A DNA stretch of 64,000 nt from Musa acuminata AAA Group (lineage: Eukaryota; Streptophyta; Magnoliopsida; Zingiberales; Musaceae): the NCBI RefSeq assembly GCF_036884655.1, contig NC_088345.1, positions 34,803,501-34,867,500 of the forward strand. Reading direction: 5' to 3'. The translations under genes were made by a program, and so were the position numbers. The notes under the pieces are model-generated. The model did no database searches, was not told the origin of the DNA, and saw only the letters and a list, made by a program, of their open reading frames with translations. This document shows positions 32,326 through 42,731 of the stretch, in pieces (the stretch's first letter is position 1; the number at the start of each line of letters is the position of its first letter).

Positions 32326-32382
32326 CAACTTTTTGGTGTAGGGACTCGATCAACAAAAAGTTCTAACACAACTTTTTGGTGT
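32326..32382 (+). other. Rearranged junction replacing the G1C primer site
   Basis: Instead of a primer site, the LTR is followed by CAACTTTTTGGTGTAGGGAC, which is the host sequence found outside the other LTR (36549 onward). Then come an LTR-tail copy TTCTAACA (32361-32368) and CAACTTTTTGGTGT again, before leader sequence begins at 32383. Confidence 0.8.
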
Positions 32383-32947
32383 TGCCTTAACCCATCTATT
32401 TGCAATCTTTTTTGAATGAAATTTCTTATACACTTCATAGATCATCTTGGTTTCCATCTAATATTGATCTTTTGAGAAATTCATCTCTGAAAACAATTTT
32501 GTGTTGCTACAAATTTTCATCGTAGACCGCTGAAATTTTTTGACGAGAATTCTGCAATCGCAACTTGCACCAATTTCCTTGCTGTTATACTGCCAAAATT
32601 TTCTTGATTAAATTAGATATCCTTACTGTCATATAAACAGTGATTTTGCTATCAATTCCCTCATCAATTCTCTCAAGTTTTTGGTGAAAATTACATCGAG
32701 AAATCATTGTTTCTTCGACGATAATTCTACTCTTATAAGATAGCACATACTTGCTGCAACTTCCACGGATTTCTATCAAACCTTTGCTACCATCTATCAC
32801 AGATCCAAAACTTTCATCCATAGACCAAAAACTCAGCCAAACCACACCCTCAAACTGCACCCAAAACAGCCACAAAACAAGCCTAAACCACAGCCTACAT
32901 CCACTAATCCACCAACCCTTTCAACCATCACTTCTCTCAACCTATAC
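32383..32947 (+). other. G1C partial leader
   Basis: Matches the reverse complement of G1A from about 5005 down to 4440. It is non-coding apart from spurious short frames and leads into gag. Confidence 0.75.
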
Positions 32948-33541
32948 ATGCCTTTGACCGAACAACAAAAGAGAGATCTTAACATCATAGATTTGGGGGC
33001 ATATACTATGGCATCTAAGGAGGCAATCAATGCTAAATTCGAAGCCTTAGAGACGCGAATGGAGGATAAGATTCGGACGCTCTTTACCGAACTCAGATTG
33101 GGCCAACCACTAAGCTCGAAGAAATCATATCAAGGAGAGAGCTTTGCCCAATCACACCAAGCCCGAAGAGTTGACTTCCAAGGGAGGGGAGGCTCTCTGA
33201 CCAACCCCAACTATCTATGCATGAGAGTGGACTTCCCTAGATGGGAAGAAGGAGACCCGATTGGTTGGATCTCGGGCGCGGAGCGATATTTTCGGTACCA
33301 CAAAACCACGGATGCATCTATGGAGAAAATTGTAGCTATACATCTTGAAGGGGACATTATACAGTGGTTTGACTGGTTTGAACATAGTTATGGAGTCCTT
33401 TCATGGCGACAATTCAAAGAAGGACTGCTAATCCGCTTCAAACCAACCGATTACGAGAATATTGACGGACAACTAGCAAAGATCCGACAAACCTCCACCA
33501 TTCAGGAGTACCAAACCAGGTTTGAAAGGTTATCTAATTAA
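32948..33541 (+). pseudogene. G1C gag N-terminal half
   Basis: A 197-residue frame starting MPLTEQQKRDLNIID at the position where G1A has a TGA five codons in. It includes FPRWEEGDPIGWISGAERYF and IQEYQTRFERLSN, then TAA where G1A has Gln. It is followed in the same region by the TAG shared with G1A. Confidence 0.87.
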
Positions 33542-35364
33542 ACTCGTGATTGATCTCAAAAATAGCTATTGAGGGCTTGAAGCCGGAGATCTGAGGAGAA
33601 GTTAAAGCGCGACAACCGTATACGCTTATGGCAACCATCTCTTTCACACGACATCAAGAGGAGCAATTGAACCATGAAGCTCGGAGGACTAGGGTCGCTC
33701 CTCAACTAGTAATATTGAAGCCCTCAGCCCCTCCTACTATCGACCAAGTCCCTACACCAAAAAGGTTAACAAGAGAAGAGCTTCGGGAGTGATATGCGAA
33801 GGGGTTATGTTGGCATTGTGATGAGCCGTGGAGCCGTGAGCATCGCTGTAGTAAAGGGAGACTTCTTATGATTGAACCAATAGAAGAAGAGGTCATTGAA
33901 CATCCAGAAGAGAGCGTTGAACGTGAAGAAGAAGATACAAAAGAAGAGCCACAACCGACCGAAGTTACGGTACATGCACTAGCCGGCTACTCAAACCCGT
34001 AAACGATGAAAGTTGGAGGCCTTTTCAAACAACAACCGATCACTGTTCTTATCGACACGGGCAGTACTAATAACTTTCTAAATAGTAAGGTTGTTGTCCA
34101 GATGGCTTTACCTATTGAGAATTGTAGCAGGTTTGATGTTAAGGTCACCGATGGATGGATTTTGAAGTATGATCGTAGGTGCCCGTAAGTGAAACTGTTG
34201 CTGATCATGAGGCCTTACCAAGAGATAATTACATATTTCTTCCTTCTCCCTCTTGATGATTATGAGGCCATGCTCAAAATTAAATGGTTGACGATATTAG
34301 GTGATATTTCTTGGAATTTTATGCAACTAATTATGAAATTTTACAGTAAGGAGAAACAGGTGATACTGAATGGGAAACGTGGGGGCGACGTAACGACGAT
34401 TTACACACAACAAATGAAGAAGGTTTTGCATAAAGCATGCAGCAACCTTTTGGTACAACTTGAGCAGCAAACTAAGGGAGAGCCAATAGAATTTGAAGAT
34501 CCAAACCTACTTCCTTTGCTTGCTGAATTTTCAGATATATTTGATGAGTTGCACAACCTATCTCTTACCTGTCGGCATGATCAGTATATAATGATTCTTT
34601 AAGGAAAACCTCCAGCAAATACTTAGCCATATCAATATCTACATCTCCAGAAGGATAAAATAGAAAAGATTATAAAAGAGATGCTCGAAACAGGAGTTAT
34701 TTGGCCAAGTTGCTACCTCTACTCTTCACCGGTGCTACTTGTACGCAAGAAGGACGAAACATGGCAAATATGCGTTGATTATCAAGCTCTCAATGACATA
34801 ACCATCAAGGAAAAATACTTTATTCCAATAGTAGATGAATTGCTAGATGAAAGGGAGCACAAATCTTCACAAAGCTGGACCTTTGATCCGGGTATCATTA
34901 AATACGAGTGTGTGAAGAAGACATACCGAAAACCACCTTTTGAACACACAACAACAACTATGAATTTTTGCTTTCTTCAACAGAAGGTGGAATATCTTGG
35001 GCATATCATATCAAAGGAAGGTGTAGCAATGGACCCCTTCAAAATTGGAGCAATGCAAAACTGGCCGATCGCGAGAAACATAAAATTGCTATATGGCTTT
35101 CTGGGTTTAATAGGCTACTACTGTAAGTTCATGAAAAACTATGGAAAGATTAGTGCACCACTTACTTCCTTACTAGAAAAAGATGCCTTCCAATGGTTGG
35201 ACAGAGCCTCCACTGCCTTCGACAAACTTAAGGCAGCCATGACGACGACGTCGGTGCTAACACTACTAGATTTCAACCAACCCTTCGTTATTGAGGCTGA
35301 CACATCTGGAGTCGGAATTGGAGTCATTCTTATGCAAGATGGTCGACCACTCGCCATATACTAG
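33542..35364 (+). pseudogene. G1C gag end, protease and defective RT
   Basis: The region 33542-34005 still resembles the gag finger (CWHCDEPWSREHRC) but is broken by several stops. Protease with VLIDTGSTNNFLNS is in frame from 34006; stops interrupt near 34186, 34600 and 34620. The RT piece from 34681 has VDYQALNDITIKEKY, then the same out-of-register [15 protein letters not shown] stretch and the same deletion to YLGHIIS as in G1A (about 34845-34990). The catalytic DD motif is therefore absent here too. Confidence 0.86.
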
Positions 35365-35640
35365 CAAGGAATTATCTCTCTCCCATCAAAATAAGTCAAC
35401 ATATGATAAGGAGATGCTCGCCATTGTGCGCGCAGCAATGAGGTGGAGACCCTACTTGATTGGTCGTCGATTTCAAATTAAAACCAACAATAAAAGCCTC
35501 AAGTACTTTTTGGAGCGAAAGATATCATCCCTTGAGCAGCAAAAGTGGGTAACAACTTCTTAGATTTGATTATGAAATAACTTACAAAAAGGGGAAAGAG
35601 AATGTTCTTGCATATGCGCTTTCGTAGCTACCCAAGCAAG
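35291..35640 (+). pseudogene. G1C RNase H fragment
   Basis: After a frameshift near 35340 the RNase H continues in another frame: SHQNKSTYDKEMLAIVRAA, RWRPYLIGRRFQIKTN, SLKYFLERKI. Further shifts follow near 35560. Confidence 0.82.
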
Positions 35641-35810
35641 CTGAAGTTTCGGCAATTTCACTTCCGACCAGTGATTTCCTTAAGGATATTAAGATAGAAT
35701 GGCAGAAAGATTCAGAGACTAGTAAGATTATAAAAAATTTGGAGGAAGCACCAAGCTCCGTGGCTCATTACAATTGGGACTAAAAAAAATTACACTATAA
35801 GGGACGCATT

Positions 35811-36178
35811 GTGCTTATGATAAATTCTACTTGCATCTTCACGAGCAGATTTTGGACAAAGTTATTCTATATGCAGGGTACTAAATTGAAAAGGAGTATG
35901 ACATATCACCCACAAATCGATAGCCAAACAGAAGTTGTAAATAGGTGCTTGGAGATAGCCCAAAACCACCCACCAAATATGACTTTCCAAGGAGAACTCC
36001 AGACCCAGCCAAGTACCATTATTGATCAACGGATCATGACTCGACGACGACGACCCACTACTAAAGTGCTAATACAGTGGGTGAACCTACCAATAGAAGA
36101 TGCCACTTGAGAGAACTATGACGACTTGAAGATCAAATTCCCAAAATTCATGAATCGTCAACCTCAAGGACAAGGCTG
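35811..36178 (+). pseudogene. G1C integrase remnant with chromodomain
   Basis: Same shortened structure as in G1A: FWTKLFYMQGTKLKRSMTYH, QTEVVNRCLE (the glutamate is kept here), then a direct join to the chromodomain VLIQWVNLPIEDAT followed by TGA. The conserved joins show that both copies descend from one deleted master. Confidence 0.85.
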
Positions 36179-36196
36179 ATTTGAAGAGGGCGGGTC

Positions 36197-36548
36197 TGTT
36201 GGGACTCTAGCTAGGAGAGTCCTAATTGAGAGGGACATTCATGTAAAACCTACCTAAGCCGACCCCTATTAAAGAGGTGAAGAGGTCGGCTAGGGTTAGG
36301 AGGTTGTTTCTTCGAGAAGAATAAGGAGTTGTAAAGGAATAGGAGTCTTGAGTAGGAGTCCTATTAGGAGTTAGGGTTTAGAAGCCCTATAAATAGTCAT
36401 GTATTCCTCCTCTTTTGATAAGCAATAGATGAATCTTTTCTGCAGCCTTTGAGCAGCAACTTGGAGGGAGGAACCCCTATAGAGTTCCAAGGAGGTCGAT
36501 CCCCTAAAGAGATCAACCCCAAGTTTAGAATCTGTAAGGGTTCTAACA
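36197..36548 (+). repeat. G1C 3' LTR
   Basis: 352 bp starting TGTTGGGACTCTAGC directly after the polypurine tract TTTGAAGAGGGCGGGTC and ending GGTTCTAACA. It is shorter than the 5' copy by one GGAGTCTTGAGTA unit and its surroundings. Confidence 0.88.
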
Positions 36549-36753
36549 TAACTTTTTGGTGTAGGGACTCGATTGATAGTAGAGGGGGCTAAGGGCTTTA
36601 GTATTGTAGGTCGAGGAGTGATCCTAGTCCTCCGGGCTTCATGGTTCAATCACTTCTTTTGAAGTCATGCGAAAGAGATGGCTGCCATAAGCGTGTATGG
36701 TTGTCACGCTTTAACTTCTCCCCGGATCTCCGGCTTCAAGCCCTCAATGAAGG
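36549..36753 (-). pseudogene. G1B piece 3: gag, middle part
   Basis: Minus-strand gag between G1C and SIRE-2, matching G1A about 3610-3805 (SFA.Q.., NHEARRTRITPRP, LKPLAPSTINRVP). It ends with GAAGG (36749-36753), the SIRE-2 duplication. Confidence 0.83.
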
Positions 36754-38978
36754 TGTTGAATCTCGTATTTTGATGATGAAACTACTTGATATATGTTTAT
36801 GATTTAATCTGCGTTTTGAGTGACGCAGGATGCTTCGATCAGGATGAGACAATTAAAGCAGGAAAATCATGTTGTGCCGAAGGAACATGTCAGAAGATTG
36901 GACGTCGGGCCGGTGGATCGGTCGACGTATCAACAGAAGGCTTCGGGCCGTGAACTCGGGCATCGGGCCAAGAAGAGCGGGTATTGTGCCAAGGATATTG
37001 GAGTTGCGGAGTCAACTGGCCGATTGGGCAATAGGCTGCAGGAGAGGACGATGCGCCGAAGAATCGGACGAAGCGTCGAGGGACCAATGACATGTCGGAC
37101 AACTTGGTTAATTGCTTAGGATTAATTGTCTCGATCGAAGTTTTGTTTTGTTGTGCAGGATTAACTACGATGAGAGTAAGACAAGCAGCAGGTGTTGCGC
37201 CGGAGTCAAGATCATGATCACGTTGGGAGTTCGAGAGTTCGACGGAAGTTCGGACGGTCGTCGGAGGTTCAGTGAGAACAGATCCGAGAAGTCCAGAAGC
37301 TTGCCAAGCGAAGCTCGTCGGAACTCGCCAAGTGGATCGTCACAAAGTCCAGGAGTATGCCGGATGTCCGCAGAAGGATCACCAAGGGTTTATCCGATGA
37401 TCGACGGAAGTTCGCCGGAAACTCGCCGGAAGAAGCGATTGACGCATCGGAGCATAGCTGCAGAAGTTGTCTTAGAGTTAATCGTAGTTAGCACGATGAT
37501 TAAGCTTGAAAATGGGAGGTGATCCCATTAGCTTAATCTTGGGGCAATTGGGCCCCTGAAAAGATTCAAATTGGGCCGAATGGAGCGAACCATTCGGACC
37601 CTGATTGCACCAGGCGGTGCAACCGCCTAGGCCAGGAGGTGCAACCGCCAGGGCTGCGAGACTGGGCGGTGCAACCGCCCCAGCCAGGCGGTGCAACCGC
37701 CCAGGCCATGTCTTCCAGCGGGACTGGGCGGTGCAACCGCCCCAGCCAAGAGGTGCAACCGCCCAAGGCTCAGTCTTCGAGCTAGACTGGGCGGTGCAAC
37801 CTCCTCTGTCAAGAGGTAGCACCGCCAAAGCTCAAGTTTCGAGCTCTGGCAGAGAGGTGCATCAGCCTGAGCTCAGTTTCAAGCTCTGCCAGGTGATGCA
37901 ACCACCGAGCTCAGTCTTCGAGCTCTGCCAGGCGGTGCAACCACCGAGCTCAGTCTTCGAGCTCTGGCAGAGAGGTGCAATCGCCTGAGCTCAGTCTTCG
38001 AGCTCTGCTAGGCGGTGCCACCTCTCCAGTCAAGAGGTGCAACCGCCTGATCCCGGAATTCCGGGATTTGATCGTTTTGAGCTCCAAATTTAAATTGGGT
38101 TGGGGCCTATAAATACCCCACCCATTCAACACTGAAAGGATACAGATCCACACCGAATTCTTGATCTTTTTAGTGATTCTAAGAGCTCAAATTTGTGTAA
38201 AGTCCTAAAGTTCTCCTCCTTCTGTTCTTCAAGTCTTGAGTTGTAAAGAGAGGAGAGAAAGGATCTGTAAAGGTTATCTCCTGAGCCTGTCAAAAGGAGA
38301 GAAACTGTAAAAGGGCAGTTAGCCTTCGCCCATTGAAGGAAGGCAGCTAGTTGACGTCGGTGACCTCGTCGGAGGAGGAAGCCAAAAGTGGAGTAGGTCA
38401 AGACTGACCGAACCACTCTAAATCTCTGGTTTGCTTTTACCTTGAGCACTTTATCATTACTGCAAACCTCCTACATTGCTACTGCCCTCTGCGCCTTTAC
38501 GAATGAGTTTCTAAGCTCTGATCTTTCAGAATCTGCATTCAAACGTAAATCGTGTTTTCGTACGATCTTCACACTGCAGTTTACGCTTACATTCGGATTC
38601 CATTTATAACTGCAAATTGCTTTCTACGTAAAACGCTTTTCAAGGTTCAAAACTACTTTTAGACGCAAAACTACATTTAGACGTAAAATTACGTTTAGAC
38701 GTAAAACTGCGTTTAGACGCAAAACTGCGTTTAGACGTAAAACTGCGTTTAGACGTAAAACTACGTTTAGACGCAAAACTGCGTTTAGACGTAAAACTGC
38801 GTTTGGACATAAAACTGAGTTTAGACGCAAACTGCGCTTAGACGCAAACTGCACTGTGATTCTGCTTTTATATCGAAATCGTTTTTTATCGGGCGAACGC
38901 AGCTTTCGTTTTTAAAATCGCTGAAAGATTTCCGCTGCACTAATTCACCCCCCCCTCTTAGTGCTCTCGATCCTAACA
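36754..38978 (+). repeat. SIRE-2 5' LTR, long 'type 2' head
   Basis: The head (36754-37156) is longer than in SIRE-1. It contains a segment starting CGCAGGATGCTTCGATCAGG that is a diverged duplicate of the next segment TGCAGGATTAACTACGATG. After that it follows the common plan: GC-rich block, TATA box at 38107-38117, minisatellite 38656-38853. Confidence 0.92.
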
Positions 38979-38980
38979 AT

Positions 38981-38992
38981 TGGTATCAGAGC
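38981..38992 (+). promoter_or_regulatory. SIRE-2 primer binding site
   Basis: TGGTATCAGAGC two bases after the LTR end, initiator tRNA-Met type. Confidence 0.92.
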
Positions 38993-39028
38993 GGGGTATT
39001 TCTCATTTCGGATTTACACCTGAGAGAA

Positions 39029-40039
39029 ATGGCTCATCAAGAGGGCTTTTCGGTCTTTCGTCCACCGTTGTTTAACGGATTGGACTACACTTATTGGAAA
39101 ACTCGAATGAGAGTTTTCTTGATTTCTACGAATTTAGACTTATGGAGTATCATTGAAAACGGTTTTCAACTTCCCTCCAAACCGATGAACGAATGGTCGG
39201 ATTTGGAGAAGAAGAATTTTTCTTTAAACGCAAAGGCTATGAATGCCTTATTTTGCGCATTGGACAAAAATGAGTTCAATCGGATTTCTACGTGTGAAAC
39301 GGCTTTTGACATTTGGCGAATTCTTGAAATCACGCACGAGGGAACTAGTAGAGTCAAACACTCGAAAGTTAACTTTTTATTGCATGATTTTGAGTTTTTT
39401 CAAATGCAACCAAGCGAGACTATAGGCGACATGTACACCCGTGTCACGGATGTCGTCAATAGTTTAAGAGCTCTTGGAAAATGTTTTTCGGATTTTGAAC
39501 TCGTAAACAAGATTTTGCATTCTCTTTCTAAAAAGTGGGATTCAAAAGTAACTGCAATACAAGAAGCTAAAAATCTAAACAACTTACCACTTGAAGAACT
39601 AATTGGTTCATTGATGACATATGAAATGGTGCACAATGCACATGATGAACATGTTGAACACAATCACCTTCCAAAGAACATGAAGGATTTGGAACTCTGG
39701 ACAAATGAATGCCACTTGAGTGATGACTCAAGTGATGAGGACAATGATGAACAAACCAACCTTCCAAAGAATAGGAAGGATTTGGGACATAGAACATTTG
39801 AAGACCACTCGAGCGTAAGCTCAAGTGATGGTGAACTTAAACTACAAATGAAACGAAAATTAAAAAGCAAAAAGAATGGAACTACTTGCTTTAAACGCAA
39901 GAAGAAGAACAAAAATTGGGATGAATCGAGCTCATCTGAAGACGAGAAAGTCAACAAAAGCAAGGCGGCAAACTATGCCTTACTAGCCTACGACACTGAG
40001 GTAATTAAAATGCCTTTGGTTTATTTTAAAATTACTTGA
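39029..40039 (+). CDS. gag: SIRE-2 Gag, shortened, no CCHC box
   Basis: 336 residues starting MAHQEGFSVFRPPLFNGLDY, homologous to SIRE-1 gag through the capsid-like domain (CETAFDIWRILEITHEGTSR, LVNKILHSLSKKWDSKVTAI). An acidic section with a duplicated LPKN(M/R)KDL...SSD unit follows. Where SIRE-1 has CYECKKPGHYKSDC this protein reads TTCFKRKKKNKNWDESSSS, so the knuckle seems to have been removed in frame. The frame then runs off homology and stops at 40037-40039, losing the second finger. It could still assemble but would be expected to bind RNA poorly. Confidence 0.85.
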   Translation: MAHQEGFSVFRPPLFNGLDYTYWKTRMRVFLISTNLDLWSIIENGFQLPSKPMNEWSDLEKKNFSLNAKAMNALFCALDKNEFNRISTCETAFDIWRILEITHEGTSRVKHSKVNFLLHDFEFFQMQPSETIGDMYTRVTDVVNSLRALGKCFSDFELVNKILHSLSKKWDSKVTAIQEAKNLNNLPLEELIGSLMTYEMVHNAHDEHVEHNHLPKNMKDLELWTNECHLSDDSSDEDNDEQTNLPKNRKDLGHRTFEDHSSVSSSDGELKLQMKRKLKSKKNGTTCFKRKKKNKNWDESSSSEDEKVNKSKAANYALLAYDTEVIKMPLVYFKIT

Positions 40040-42731
40040 TGCTTTCATGATATATTTTCTTTTAGAATTAATTTTCTTGAAAATTACATGTTTAAAAATA
40101 AAAATACAAAAAATTATGATCATGCTGATAATTTCGAAAATGATAATATTGCATGATAAACAAATAAAATGATTTTGATCATGGTTAAGAAGTAATAATG
40201 TTTATCATGTTTGATTAACATTGTTGAATGAAATCACGTTTGATTTAAAGTAATGCATAAAGATGTAATATTAAATGGTTATTAACAATTTTATGCATGA
40301 GATTTTAAGTTATCCATGATCATGAGCTTGTTTAATCTTCTTGATTTAATTTCAAGATCTATAGCAAAAATCATGTCTGAATATATGAAAATGTTAATTT
40401 CATTCTCGGATTCACTTAACAATTGATATCCTAACAATCAGATTTTCTCATACACTTATAAAAAATATTTTTCTAAAATAGATTTGATGAAATGATTCCT
40501 GCTTATAAATTCCATCTTGAAATATGAATGATAGTGTGTTTGCTTGCAAAGATTTGTTTCACATTCATATCTCCTATGATTCATGTGCAGAAAAAGAATT
40601 TATAAATCATAATACAATGAGATTTCTTATGCAAAAATAAAGTGCTTTTGTGATTCTTTGCTAAAGAGAATAATCATAATCATGATCTTGATAATTATAA
40701 CATGAAGCTCTTTATAAATCAAGATCGTTCATTATGCTCCCTACATTTATCAAAAAGGGTTTCTTCAAATGAAATGCAATTCAATGAAGTGTCATATTGA
40801 TATCTTGAAACTTGGAATATTTTAAAATGTGATCTTGATAAGAATGTTTCAAGTTGCTCTTTGTACTATATCTTTTCGAATGAATCATGAGCCTTGATAT
40901 CATATATTTCATAATACAAGATTTATTTGCCTTATGTCTTGAACTTTCATGCTTATCTTAATTTGGCATATAAAGACTAAGGCATGCTTAGATGAAAAAG
41001 AATCTCTTAAAAAAAAAAAAAAATGTTTTTCCCATGTAATCGAGATTAATGATTTCATGATATTTTGTGAATCTCGAAATTAATTTTAATGACTTGATTA
41101 TGAATTTCAAGTTAATGATTTGATTTGAATAAGTTTTATCTAAATCATAATCTTGATCTTGCAAAATTGAAGTCACAAATAATATTTTGTGGTATTCATG
41201 GATTGAAACATTGTATGCTTAAATTAATCATTCTTCTATGTTTCAAAAATTCCTTAAAAGCCTTATGTGATGATTGAAAACTAACTTGCTTTATGATGAA
41301 TCACGAATCATGACTTGATCTATGATGTAAATGCTTTGAAATGATTGAAATATTTAACACTTTTATGCTCTTCCCCCTACTTTCTTCTTATTTTCAATGA
41401 TAAAATGGGGAGAAGTTTTGATCATGCATGGTAGGATATAATTTGACAAAATTGATACCATCATGATATGAAACATTTATGATGTGCAATTATGCATGCA
41501 ATACTTGTTCTTTCTAATTATGATGTGATGTATTGAATATGATGTAAATCATAATTTAAAATGCTATGAGTGCCAAGTTACACATTTTGAGAAGAAATTG
41601 TTATATTGAAATATTAATGTAATTATGAATGGTGATATGATATCATGCATGTAATACTTCAATTTATGATAATGATGCATGCAATGATAAAATATTCATG
41701 ATGAAAAATTATCTTGACATTCATAACTTGATTATTCATCATTTGTCATGATTTTGAAATCGTTGTAAAAGGAAAAGAGAACTACAAAACTGTATTCTCT
41801 CTTTCTTTTTTACAATGACAAAGGGGGAGATAGCTAGCTTGTACAAGTCAAGAAGATGCAAAAACTTGATTGTTAGCTTGCCTATCTTAAGTAGCAAAGA
41901 TTGCTAACTTGTTTATTTCAAGAAGAAAAATTGTCTTCTTGAACATCACTATCTTGAATATCTCAAGAAGCAAAACTTGCAATTTGCACATTGCAATAGG
42001 AAGCAAGAATCATGAGCTTACACAAGAAAGCTATCTTGCATTTGCTTTCGAAATTTTTGCTAGCTTATATATTGTGAAACTTGTATATCGTAAAAATTGC
42101 TAGCTTGTTGGTCTAAAGAGAAGCAAAAAATTGCTATCTCAAAAGAAGCTAATGTGCTATCTTGCCTATCTCAAAAGGCAAAAATGCTAACTTACGCATC
42201 CAGCAAAGTGAACAAAATTTTCAAGAAGCAAGAGTTGCCTTCTTGAACATCTCTAATTTGCTAGCTTGCATGATATAGAACTTGATATCTTGAACATTAC
42301 CAAAAGTGCTATCTTATATGCTATAAAACTTGCATATCTAAAACTTGATAGCATGAATGTTCTAAGCATGATGTAACACTTGCTAAATCTTCTAGCTACA
42401 AGATTGCATGATGATAAAACTTGATATCATGATTTTCATGCAATAAGTTGAACCAATATCACACACAAACGATTAATTGTGATACTTCTCCTTTTTGTTG
42501 ATGACAAAGGGGGAGAAGTATGTTGATGACATGATATATGATGCATAAGTTTATGCATATGTTCATGTTGACGTGTTGCAAGTATTCATGATGAATATTG
42601 CAATGACTTGAATTCAGTTTGAATTCAAGGTTCTATCAATATGGCATATTGATAGGGGGAGTTTATTTAAACTCTGGGAGTTAAGTTTAACTCCGTCATC
42701 AAGTGGTTGTCATCATCAAAAAGGGGGAGAT
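40040..42731 (+). other. SIRE-2 non-coding interior
   Basis: AT-rich with no open frame resembling integrase, RT or RNase H. Between 41830 and 42400 many loosely repeated words occur (AGCTTGC, ATCTTGCATTTGC, AAGAAGCAA). Purine tracts with a TGACAAAGGGGGAGA core occur at about 41815 and 42497. ATAGGGGGAGTTT lies near 42652 and AAAAAGGGGGAGAT directly before the 3' LTR. Confidence 0.7.

Larger units (their letters stand above)
31933..36548 (+). mobile_element. G1C: second Reina-like element of the G1A type, degraded
   Basis: Plus-strand copy with LTRs 31933-32325 and 36197-36548, inserted in G1B gag. CAACC (31928-31932) and TAACT (36549-36553) fit a 5-bp duplication altered by two C-to-T changes. 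It shares with G1A the in-frame TAG after gag, the frame-shifted and deleted RT core, and the deleted integrase, proving common descent from one defective ancestor. It has further stops and frameshifts of its own. The primer site and the first 690 bp or so of leader are missing behind its 5' LTR. Confidence 0.88.

Noticed and set aside
36820..37119. Arg-rich frames in LTR heads (also near 42798 and 62122) as a gene
   Set aside because: They lie wholly inside LTR U3 sequence upstream of the TATA box and are repeated in each type 2 LTR.
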